A DNA stretch of 6,169 bases from RGIG3102 sp964507095 (GTDB lineage Bacteria > Bacillota > Clostridia > Oscillospirales > Ruminococcaceae). Of the stretch, positions 1 through 5,016 are shown in pieces. The translations under genes were made by a program, and so were the position numbers. The DNA lies in NCBI GenBank assembly GCA_964507095.1, contig CAZDOS010000069.1:1-6169 (forward strand). Direction: 5' to 3'. The notes beneath the pieces are model-generated. The model was given only the letters and a program-made list of their open reading frames with translations. It had not been told where the DNA came from and did no database searches. Positions within the stretch are counted from its first letter, which is position 1. Each line of letters begins with the position of its first letter.

Positions 1-13
1 AGTTTTTTACCCA

Positions 14-37
14 CCCCTGGTAGAACCAGGGGTTTAT
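14..37 (+). terminator. Hairpin with short T-rich tail at left edge
   Basis: The arms CCCCTGGT (14-21) and ACCAGGGG (25-32) are perfect reverse complements around a 3-nt loop, followed by TTTATT. Read on the plus strand this fits an intrinsic terminator for a gene lying left of the window. On the minus strand the hairpin is followed by GGGTAAAA, which is not a terminator tail. The stem could also be a subterminal hairpin or remnant of a small mobile element, but no transposase is in view. Confidence 0.55.
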
Positions 38-61
38 TCATGCTATAAGCGCCAATGAAAC

Positions 62-89
62 AGCCGCCGCGGAACAATCCGCGGCGGCT
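62..89 (-). terminator. GC-rich terminator hairpin after the MFS gene
   Basis: An 11-bp stem pairs 62-72 with 79-89 (core GCCGCCGCGG / CCGCGGCGGC) around a 6-nt loop. It lies about 20 bases beyond the stop codon of the minus-strand transporter gene. On the minus strand it is followed by TGTTTCATT, a modest U-rich tail, so it most likely ends that transcript. On the plus strand the tail is TTTGCTTG, so it could also work as a bidirectional terminator. Confidence 0.7.
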
Positions 90-110
90 TTGCTTGTTAA
101 ACAGTTATTA

Positions 111-1364
111 TCAGAACTGCCGGTCCTTCTTCGGAAGCTTTATCCAGAGGACGGCAATCACGGCTGCCATTATGGCAAGGCACACTATGTATGCTATGTC
201 ATATGAGCCGAAGGTATCGTACATCCTGCCGGAGAATATCGGGGCGAACACGCCGCCCAGAGAGATCATCCGGCTGTAAGGTCCCATTATGGCCCTGTAA
301 TCCTTCTTGCCGAAGATGCCCGGAATGGACATCGGGAATACAACGGCTCCGAATATGCATCCGAAGGCGATTCCAAGGACCACGAGACCGAGCATCGGAG
401 TGAATCTGCACATCCACAGTCCGAGCAGTGCAAGCGCAAGCGTCAGACAGGCCCAGCAGAAGGCTATCCTTATTCCGAATCTGTCGAACAGTCTTCCGAG
501 AACTATCTTTCCAGCCGCCATCGCCAGCATTCCTACGCTCATGAAGTTGGCGCTGAACACCAGCGAATAGCCCTTGTCCTGAAGATGAGGAGAGATCGAG
601 GAGTACATGACATTCATGCAGACTCCCAGAAGCACCGCAATCACGGCGATGATCCAGTAGATAGGCATCTTTCTGGCTTCCCGGTAGGTGTAGCCCGTCC
701 GAGGAGACCGTACAGACCGGTCCGCTTCTGTCTTCTCATCCCGTTCATGGAGCTTCGGGTCCGTGTAAGGGACCAGCCCCATCTCCTCCGGCCTCAATTT
801 GAGGAACAGGAATATGCACGGAATTGCCAGGACTGCCATGACGATGGCAAGTATCCTGTAGGTGTTTCTCCACCCCATATTCGTAATGAGCTGACCGGCA
901 AGCGCGTTGAATATGGCGCCTCCGAAGCCGGAGCCCATCGAGGCGAGACCAAGCGCAAGGCCTACCTTGTCGGTGAACCAGTTGTTGATGAGAAAGGTCA
1001 TCGGAAGTATGGTCACCAGGCACATCGCTATGCCGTTGAGCAGATAAGTGACATACAGAAGATATATGTTGGACGCGAAGCTGTTCGCAAAGTAGGCGGC
1101 CACCATCAGCAGGATGGCAAGTCTCATTATCCTGACTATGTTATTCTCATTGAATATCTTTCCTGCAAAGAATGAGGCGGCCATGCTTCCCCGGCTCATC
1201 AGCGACAGCATGGTACTGACTGACTGTCTGGAGACTCCCAGATCATCGCAGATCGGCTTGATGAACAGGCTGTTGCAGTTGGATACTATGCCCATGGTCG
1301 TGGCCATGACTATGCAGCACGCGGCAACTACCACCCATCCGTAAAAGAGTTTCTTTTCCTTCAA
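111..1364 (-). CDS. Major facilitator superfamily transporter, OFA/monocarboxylate-like
   Basis: Encodes a 417-residue inner-membrane secondary transporter. About twelve hydrophobic segments are visible, roughly at 10-30, 51-70, 79-98, 103-125, 135-160, 169-189, 233-255, 268-290, 298-318, 323-345, 360-380 and 388-409. A charged cytoplasmic loop (about 190-230) separates the two six-helix halves. The second half has a good MFS motif A (GRLFDRFGIR, 290-299). The matching site in the first half is degenerate (GKIFNENN, 68-75), lacking the usual Asp-Arg. FYGW near the N-terminus, NNWF (127-130) followed by a glycine-rich helix, and RPEEMGL (191-197) are typical of the oxalate/formate antiporter-like and monocarboxylate-transporter-like families, so an organic acid substrate is plausible but not shown. 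The start is TTG at 1364: the next Met lies inside TM1, and an AGAAGGAA site sits 6-7 bases upstream of TTG. The gene has its own promoter and a terminator. Confidence 0.9.
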   Translation of the reverse strand: MKEKKLFYGWVVVAACCIVMATTMGIVSNCNSLFIKPICDDLGVSRQSVSTMLSLMSRGSMAASFFAGKIFNENNIVRIMRLAILLMVAAYFANSFASNIYLLYVTYLLNGIAMCLVTILPMTFLINNWFTDKVGLALGLASMGSGFGGAIFNALAGQLITNMGWRNTYRILAIVMAVLAIPCIFLFLKLRPEEMGLVPYTDPKLHERDEKTEADRSVRSPRTGYTYREARKMPIYWIIAVIAVLLGVCMNVMYSSISPHLQDKGYSLVFSANFMSVGMLAMAAGKIVLGRLFDRFGIRIAFCWACLTLALALLGLWMCRFTPMLGLVVLGIAFGCIFGAVVFPMSIPGIFGKKDYRAIMGPYSRMISLGGVFAPIFSGRMYDTFGSYDIAYIVCLAIMAAVIAVLWIKLPKKDRQF

Positions 1365-1370
1365 GTCTGT

Positions 1371-1378
1371 TTCCTTCT
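1371..1378 (-). promoter_or_regulatory. Ribosome binding site fixing the TTG start of the MFS gene
   Basis: On the minus strand AGAAGGAA lies six bases before the TTG codon at 1364-1362 (AGGA core seven bases away), which is good Shine-Dalgarno spacing. There is no in-frame ATG or GTG between this site and the first conserved residues (FYGW), so the TTG start is well supported. Confidence 0.75.
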
Positions 1379-1397
1379 CTCTGTTTTCTTTTTAAGG

Positions 1398-1427
1398 AAT
1401 ATATCACGCCAGACGAATGCCGTTCAA
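1398..1427 (-). promoter_or_regulatory. Promoter of the MFS gene (extended -10)
   Basis: On the minus strand a -35 box TTGAAC (1427-1422) is followed after 18 bp by a -10 box TATATT (1403-1398). A TG immediately upstream makes an extended -10 (TGATATATT). Transcription would start near 1391, giving a leader of about 27 bases. The same GTGATATATT string occurs before two other genes in the window. Confidence 0.7.
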
Positions 1428-1508
1428 TCAGAAAGGTCAAAAATCGTCATTTCTCACTATCGGGGAACGATTAAGGCTCTCCGATTGGGCAATTTGGTTA
1501 GCTTGTTC

Positions 1509-2168
1509 TTACCCCTTTTCCCCTGTAAGGATCCCGTAGGCCTCATACAGGTCGCTTGCTATGTATGTTGCCTTTTCCTTCATCTCCCGGTCCGGCATCA
1601 GCATGTCGGGGACCATTATGGATATGAATCCGCCTTCCCTGGCTGCCCTTATCCCGTTAAAGGAATCCTCCACTATATAGGTCTGTCCGGGCTCACAGCC
1701 AAGCAGCTCTGCTGCCTTCAGGAATATGTCCGGCCGCGGCTTGCTCCTTTTTACCATCTCCCCGCCGACGACCGCGTCAAAGCATACAAGCACTCCCGCC
1801 TCTCTGAGCTGCTGTGTGACAAGCGCGGACCGGGTGGATGAGGCAAGTCCCATCCTGAATCCCTCTTCATGCAGTTTCTTCAGTACGACTTCGGCGCCGG
1901 GTTTCCTGGGCAGTCTGCCTCCGTCATAGCGGCGGTGGTATTCGACGAATATCTCATCCCTGAGACTGTCAAAAGGAAAATCCTCTCCGTACTCTTCCTT
2001 GAATATCCTGCGGGATTCATTTTCGTTGACTCCAACCGTCCTGAGGTATACCGATTCGATATCCTTAAGCCCCAGTCTGTCCGCTGTCTCCTTCCAGAGC
2101 GAAAATACCGCTTTCTCGGAGTCGAATATGACTCCGTCCATGTCAAATATGACTGATTTGCCGTCCAT
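1509..2168 (-). CDS. HAD-superfamily hydrolase, beta-phosphoglucomutase-like
   Basis: A 219-residue cytoplasmic protein of normal length for HAD subfamily IA phosphatases and phosphomutases. Motif I is DMDGV (9-13), with Asp9 as presumed nucleophile and Asp11 as general acid/base. An alpha-helical cap follows (about 17-85). Motif II is ASST (109-112), the motif III lysine is Lys143 in SKPRPD (142-147), and motif IV is VEDSFNGI (166-173), with Glu167/Asp168 positioned to bind Mg2+. These signatures are shared by beta-phosphoglucomutase and sugar- or polyol-phosphate phosphatases. The sequence does not settle which substrate is used, so no gene symbol is given. The ATG at 2168 lies directly before motif I, with GAGAGGA upstream at good distance. 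It has a promoter of its own; the MFS gene lies 144 bp downstream and also has one, so the two are probably not strictly co-transcribed. Confidence 0.92.
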   Translation of the reverse strand: MDGKSVIFDMDGVIFDSEKAVFSLWKETADRLGLKDIESVYLRTVGVNENESRRIFKEEYGEDFPFDSLRDEIFVEYHRRYDGGRLPRKPGAEVVLKKLHEEGFRMGLASSTRSALVTQQLREAGVLVCFDAVVGGEMVKRSKPRPDIFLKAAELLGCEPGQTYIVEDSFNGIRAAREGGFISIMVPDMLMPDREMKEKATYIASDLYEAYGILTGEKG

Positions 2169-2213
2169 TGTCTGTCTTTTCCTCTCTTTTCGGGTGCGAT
2201 TTCCGACAGGAAA

Positions 2214-2243
2214 AATATATCACAGACACCTCTGCCTGCTCAA
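2214..2243 (-). promoter_or_regulatory. Promoter of the HAD gene (extended -10)
   Basis: On the minus strand the -35 box TTGAGC (2243-2238) and the -10 box TATATT (2219-2214) are 18 bp apart. The upstream context TGTGA gives a TGnTATATT extended -10. The leader to the ATG at 2168 would be about 39 bases. Spacer length and -10 match those of the MFS promoter. Its -35 faces away from the tRNA promoter's -35 with only 9 bp between them. Confidence 0.7.
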
Positions 2244-2252
2244 TAGCACAAA

Positions 2253-2282
2253 TTGACAAGATTTGCGCTGATGGGATATAAT
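2253..2282 (+). promoter_or_regulatory. Consensus promoter of tRNA-Leu
   Basis: TTGACA (2253-2258) and TATAAT (2277-2282) are both perfect consensus hexamers, separated by 18 bp. The -10 is followed by a GC-rich stretch (GACGGGGC), as is common at stable-RNA promoters. The predicted start, near 2289, lies about six bases before the mature tRNA 5' end, so the 5' leader would be very short. Confidence 0.9.
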
Positions 2283-2294
2283 GACGGGGCAAAT

Positions 2295-2379
2295 GCGGAT
2301 ATGGCGGAATTGGCAGACGCGCTAGACTTAGGATCTAGTACCCCGTGGTGTGCAGGTTCGACCCCTGTTATCCGCACCA
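2295..2379 (+). tRNA. tRNA-Leu (anticodon UAG)
   Basis: This 85-nt gene folds as a class II tRNA. The acceptor stem is GCGGATA (2295-2301) with TATCCGC (2369-2375), discriminator A, and an encoded CCA (2377-2379). The D stem is GCG/CGC. The anticodon stem CTAGA/TCTAG encloses loop CTTAGGA (2327-2333) with anticodon TAG at 2329-2331. A 13-nt variable region contains a short stem (ACC/GGT), as expected for leucine tRNAs. The T arm is GCAGG/CCTGT with loop TTCGACC. It reads CUA and, through wobble, other CUN codons. It is a single-gene unit with its own promoter and terminator. Confidence 0.97.
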
Positions 2380-2385
2380 TACTCT

Positions 2386-2409
2386 GGTCCCCGAAGGGGG
2401 ACCTTTTTT
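2386..2409 (+). terminator. Intrinsic terminator of the tRNA-Leu gene
   Basis: The stem GGTCCCC (2386-2392) / GGGGACC (2397-2403) encloses a four-base loop GAAG and is followed directly by six T residues. It begins seven bases after the tRNA CCA end. Confidence 0.93.
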
Positions 2410-2452
2410 ATGTCCTGATTCTACCAGTTCCTTTTCCGTTTTGAGATCATAT

Positions 2453-2462
2453 GTGATATATT
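2453..2462 (+). promoter_or_regulatory. Extended -10 element before the esterase operon
   Basis: GTGATATATT contains a TGnTATATT extended -10 (TATATT at 2457-2462) with TGTG context. No good -35 lies at 17-18 bp (best TTTCCG or TTCCGT), which extended -10 promoters can tolerate. The same ten bases form the -10 region of both minus-strand genes in the window. Transcription would begin near 2469, leaving a leader of about 75 bases. Confidence 0.55.
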
Positions 2463-2484
2463 AATAAAAACTGACACGATCTGC

Positions 2485-2497
2485 CGGTCAATGACCG
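2485..2497 (+). promoter_or_regulatory. 13-bp palindrome in the esterase leader (candidate operator)
   Basis: CGGTCA and TGACCG are perfect inverted repeats around one central base, lying about 17-29 bases downstream of the predicted transcription start. That position suits a repressor roadblock site or a small RNA hairpin. No regulator gene is adjacent, so this is a structural observation only. Confidence 0.3.
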
Positions 2498-2543
2498 CGG
2501 ACTGGGCTGCATGATAAACACGCCAAAAAAAGGAGAATGAAAA

Positions 2544-3362
2544 ATGGCATACATACATATGGATCTCTACTCAAGAGCTCTTCAGCGCACGGTCTCTGTC
2601 AGGGCTTTTATTCCTGCTGACAAGACGACCTATGAAAGCCGGGCACTTCCGCCGAAGAAGCCTTTCAAGACTCTGTATCTTCTTAACGGTTACTTCGGAA
2701 GCGATATCGACTGGCTTGCCGCAGGCAAGCTCCATTATCTTGCAACGACCTTCAACATGGCAGTTATCCTCCCTTCCGGAGAAAACAAGTTCTATGTAGA
2801 CCAGGTCGGCACAGGCGAAGCTTTCGGAAGGTTCATCGGTGAGGATCTTGTGGAACAGACCAGAAGGATCTTCAATCTTTCCGACAAAAGAGAGGACACT
2901 TTCATAGCCGGTCTTTCAATGGGCGGATACGGCGCGCTGAGAAACGGTCTGAAATACGCGGATACCTTCGGATATGTCGTTTCCCTTTCTCCCGGAATCG
3001 TGGACGAAGAATTTCTCGATATTGAAGCCAGGGCAAATACTCCCGGCTTCTCGGAAAGCTATGTCGCTTCTCCTGCCTTCCTTAATTCCGTATTCGGAAC
3101 AGTCGAACAGCACATCGGAAGCGACAACGACATCAGGGCACTGTATGAAGGTCTTCTCAGGGAAGGAAAGCAGATACCCAGACTCTATCTTGCATGCGGA
3201 AGCGAAGACATGCTCGTCATCGGCAGCGTAAGGAAACTCAGGGACTGGCTCAATGAGCGAGGGGCCGATCTCGTATACGACGAGGGACCCGGCATACATG
3301 ACTATAACTTCTGGAACGAGCATATAATACTCGCAGCAGAGAATTTCCTGCCTGTAAAATGA
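2544..3362 (+). CDS. Putative serine esterase (alpha/beta hydrolase, esterase D-like)
   Basis: A 272-residue alpha/beta hydrolase, full length for the small tributyrin-esterase / S-formylglutathione hydrolase-like family. Visible features are a strand followed by LYLLNGYFG (44-52) near the oxyanion region, the nucleophile elbow GLSMGG with Ser125, a probable acid Asp222 in CGSED (218-222), and the catalytic His252 in GPGIHDYNFW (248-257). This order and spacing match the family triad. There is no signal peptide, so the enzyme is probably cytoplasmic. Members hydrolyse short-chain acyl or acetyl esters, including deacetylation of sugars or drugs; the true substrate is not shown. The start is supported by AGGAG at 2531-2535, eight bases before ATG. 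The stop overlaps the next start by 4 bp (ATGA), so translation is probably coupled to the kinase downstream. Confidence 0.9.
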   Translation: MAYIHMDLYSRALQRTVSVRAFIPADKTTYESRALPPKKPFKTLYLLNGYFGSDIDWLAAGKLHYLATTFNMAVILPSGENKFYVDQVGTGEAFGRFIGEDLVEQTRRIFNLSDKREDTFIAGLSMGGYGALRNGLKYADTFGYVVSLSPGIVDEEFLDIEARANTPGFSESYVASPAFLNSVFGTVEQHIGSDNDIRALYEGLLREGKQIPRLYLACGSEDMLVIGSVRKLRDWLNERGADLVYDEGPGIHDYNFWNEHIILAAENFLPVK

Positions 3363-4147
3363 AGAAGACACAGATAGTACCGGATCTTTCCCGGTTTCCG
3401 GAACCGATAGCAGGTTTTATCGAGGGAGCGGAAGTCTATGACTCCAGCAGTTCCCGACAGGCCAAAGTGCTCTACATAAAAAACAAGGGTCTTTATCTAA
3501 AGGAATCCGAAGCGGGAAGGCTCAAGAATGAAGCGGACATGACCGGGTATTTCCACAGTCTGGGCATGTCGGGCGAGGTCCTTTTCTACGGCACTGTCAG
3601 CGGCAGGGACTGGATGCTCACCCGCGAGATACCCGGAGAGGACTGCATCAGCCGGAAATACCGTTCCGACCCGAAAAGGCTCTGCAGAACGGCCGCCTCT
3701 ATACTCAGAGAACTTCACCGGACAGGCTTTGCGCTCTGCCCCGCAAGGGACGCCATGGACAGATACCGGCAGAGAGTCCTTGAAGGGATGGACGGAAGGT
3801 ACTATTCACCCGACCGTTTTAGGGGCATCTGGGAGTTTTCTTCTCTCGAAGACACAAGGGCTGCTGCCAAGGAAGGTCTGACGGTCCTGAAGAGCGAAGT
3901 GCTCATTCACGGAGATTACTGCCTGCCGAACCTGCTGCTGAATGACTGGGAGTTTTCTGGATTCATCGACCTTGACCTTGCCGGGATCGGTGACAGGCAT
4001 ATCGATCTCCTGCGGTGGATCTGGTCGATGAATTACAATCTGGGCACCTGGGAATACACCGATCTTTTTCTGAACGAATACGGGATCGGACAGGCAGAGA
4101 AAGAAACACTCAGACTCTATGCCGCAATGGATATGCTCATTAAATGA
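3359..4147 (+). CDS. APH(3')-like small-molecule phosphotransferase
   Basis: A 262-residue protein with the kinase-like fold of aminoglycoside phosphotransferases, almost the same length as classical APH(3') enzymes (about 264). The N-lobe has LYLK with Lys48, the probable ATP-contacting lysine, and Glu58 as its partner. The C-lobe has the Brenner motif HGDYCLPN (184-191) with presumed catalytic base Asp186 and Asn191. GFIDLDLAG (201-209) follows, where Asp204 is the metal-binding residue; the APH(3') norm here is FIDLGRAG. The C-terminus ends MDMLIK, where characterised APH(3') enzymes end in a short acidic LDELF-type tail that contributes to aminoglycoside binding. The family resemblance is strong, but acceptor specificity is inferred: it may phosphorylate an aminoglycoside or another small alcohol. 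It starts inside the esterase stop codon (ATGA), with upstream coding sequence providing no strong Shine-Dalgarno, as in coupled translation. Confidence 0.88.
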   Translation: MKKTQIVPDLSRFPEPIAGFIEGAEVYDSSSSRQAKVLYIKNKGLYLKESEAGRLKNEADMTGYFHSLGMSGEVLFYGTVSGRDWMLTREIPGEDCISRKYRSDPKRLCRTAASILRELHRTGFALCPARDAMDRYRQRVLEGMDGRYYSPDRFRGIWEFSSLEDTRAAAKEGLTVLKSEVLIHGDYCLPNLLLNDWEFSGFIDLDLAGIGDRHIDLLRWIWSMNYNLGTWEYTDLFLNEYGIGQAEKETLRLYAAMDMLIK

Positions 4148-4155
4148 CAGATGCA

Positions 4156-4168
4156 GTCAATGATTGAC
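4156..4168 (+). promoter_or_regulatory. 13-bp palindrome overlapping a -35 box (candidate operator)
   Basis: GTCAAT and ATTGAC are perfect inverted repeats around one central G, and the right arm overlaps the -35 of the lipoprotein promoter. A dimeric regulator bound here would block RNA polymerase. No cognate regulator is visible in the window, so function is inferred from position only. Confidence 0.35.
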
Positions 4169-4192
4169 ATTGACGGCTTAAAATGACATAAT
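4164..4192 (+). promoter_or_regulatory. Promoter of the lipoprotein gene
   Basis: A consensus -35 TTGACA (4164-4169) and a -10 CATAAT (4187-4192) are 17 bp apart. Transcription would start near 4199, giving a leader of about 55 bases. It lies directly after the kinase stop codon; no terminator is evident between them, so read-through from the esterase operon is possible. Confidence 0.7.
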
Positions 4193-4208
4193 CAAATTAA
4201 CAATTAAG

Positions 4209-4241
4209 GGAGTGCAGTACTGCTGTCTCCTGACACGGAGG
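4209..4241 (+). promoter_or_regulatory. Leader hairpin and RBS with two alternative pairings
   Basis: The leader contains GGAG (4209-4212), an inner GCAG-TA-CTGC, and CTCC (4227-4230), which can form one imperfect hairpin. The same CTCC can instead pair with GGAG of the ribosome binding site (4237-4240). The Shine-Dalgarno GGAGG at 4237-4241 is 12 bases before ATG, rather long spacing. The stems are short and the switching idea is speculative. Confidence 0.3.
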
Positions 4242-4253
4242 TAATATATTAGT

Positions 4254-4667
4254 ATGAAAAAATATCTTAGTCTCATTTTTGCCGGAGTCATGGCTCTCTG
4301 CCTTGTCGCCTGTTCTTCCAAGGGACGGGCTGAGCCGGTCAAGTCAGTTCCTGATTACTATGGAACCTGGGTAGTAACAGAATTGCATTCTCTTGACGGA
4401 TCCATCTCAGACGAGCGGTTTGAAATGGCACTCAATCAGATGAGAGAGAACAAACAGCTGTTCTATATGGACATCGGCGACGAATCCATCATGTACAATC
4501 CTGACGGCAACGGCGGCTACAGCGAAGTCAGCATGACGGCTGATTTTGACAACCTGCTCTTCAAGACCGGTCCTAGTGATCCGGGCATGTCTTTCAAGTA
4601 CGAAGGCGGTAAGATCATCATCGATGAGCCTTCAAGCAAAGTGCAGTTCGTTCTTGAAAAGCAGTAA
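4254..4667 (+). CDS. Small secreted lipoprotein, lipocalin-like
   Basis: A 137-residue protein. It begins with a lipoprotein signal: MKK, a hydrophobic stretch (4-16), and lipobox LVAC with the lipidated Cys at residue 20. The mature part would be anchored on the outer face of the cytoplasmic membrane. After a short linker, YYGTW (35-39) opens a beta-rich domain with DG turns (48-49, 84-85). It ends with a GGKIII strand (118-123) and FVLEKQ. This layout resembles the small lipocalin-like lipoproteins common in gut Clostridia, but no diagnostic residue fixes the family, and the ligand is unknown. The start is supported by GGAGG upstream. It is flanked by its own promoter and a strong terminator, so it is probably monocistronic. 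Confidence 0.8.
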   Translation: MKKYLSLIFAGVMALCLVACSSKGRAEPVKSVPDYYGTWVVTELHSLDGSISDERFEMALNQMRENKQLFYMDIGDESIMYNPDGNGGYSEVSMTADFDNLLFKTGPSDPGMSFKYEGGKIIIDEPSSKVQFVLEKQ

Positions 4668-4692
4668 TATCGACCGACAGTCAACAATCAAT

Positions 4693-4731
4693 GAGCTTCT
4701 TCCAATGGAATTCTCCGGAAGGAGCTCTTTT
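4693..4731 (+). terminator. Intrinsic terminator of the lipoprotein gene
   Basis: An 11-bp stem pairs GAGCTTCTTCC (4693-4703) with GGAAGGAGCTC (4717-4727), with one G-U pair, around a 13-nt loop. It is followed by TTTTCATTT and lies 25 bases after the stop codon. Confidence 0.85.
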
Positions 4732-5016
4732 CATTTGCCTTTAACGCTCTCCCCTGCCTTTCTGATCTTTATTCATCATAACCGGCTTATTATCTTTTCT
4801 ATCCTCCGTACAAGGCAACAGTCCATATGCGAATACGAGACCCCGCAAAACAATTCTCATTAATAATCAAGATATTTATCTATTTTACCTTTTCTTCCTA
4901 TGTCTTTAGATATATGGCTAGACTTCTCCACTGTATACTTTAATCAGAACAAAGGAACAACACCTTAATACAATCAAGAGATCAGTTACACGGAAAGATA
5001 CAGTTTGGAGGACATC
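4732..5016. other. Intergenic stretch with no convincing gene
   Basis: These 285 bases are AT-rich and pyrimidine-rich on the plus strand in the first part. I see no reading frame with a start, ribosome site and protein-like composition on either strand. A possible -10 TATACT at 4934-4939, preceded by TG, lies about 78 bases before the next start codon but lacks a good -35. The last 20 bases hold GGAGG (5007-5011), five bases before the ATG of the secreted protein. The length leaves room for regulation, but no riboswitch or recognisable RNA fold is visible. Confidence 0.5.

Noticed and set aside
585..1175. 196-codon plus-strand frame opposite the MFS gene
   Set aside because: It is antisense to clear transmembrane coding sequence, has a His/Arg-rich composition and no recognisable motif.
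1434..1508. Weak hairpins after the HAD gene as a terminator
   Set aside because: Only 5-6 bp stems with long loops (AATCGT/ACGATT followed by TTT on the minus strand); too weak to call.
2355..2379. tRNA-Leu 3' end as an integration (att) site
   Set aside because: I found no second copy of the tRNA 3' end in the window and no integrase; the terminator and genes following it look ordinary.
2253..2444. 63-codon plus-strand frame over the tRNA gene
   Set aside because: It runs through the tRNA and its terminator; the sequence is explained by tRNA structure.
2916..3371. 151-codon minus-strand frame opposite the esterase
   Set aside because: It is a shadow of the catalytic-motif-bearing esterase on the plus strand.
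4769..4807. Tiny minus-strand peptide starting ATGATG in the intergenic gap
   Set aside because: Only about a dozen codons, and the nearest GGAGG is too far from the start.
4546..4863. 105-codon plus-strand frame spanning the lipoprotein end and the gap
   Set aside because: It starts inside the lipoprotein gene in another frame, crosses its terminator, and has no ribosome site or protein-like pattern.
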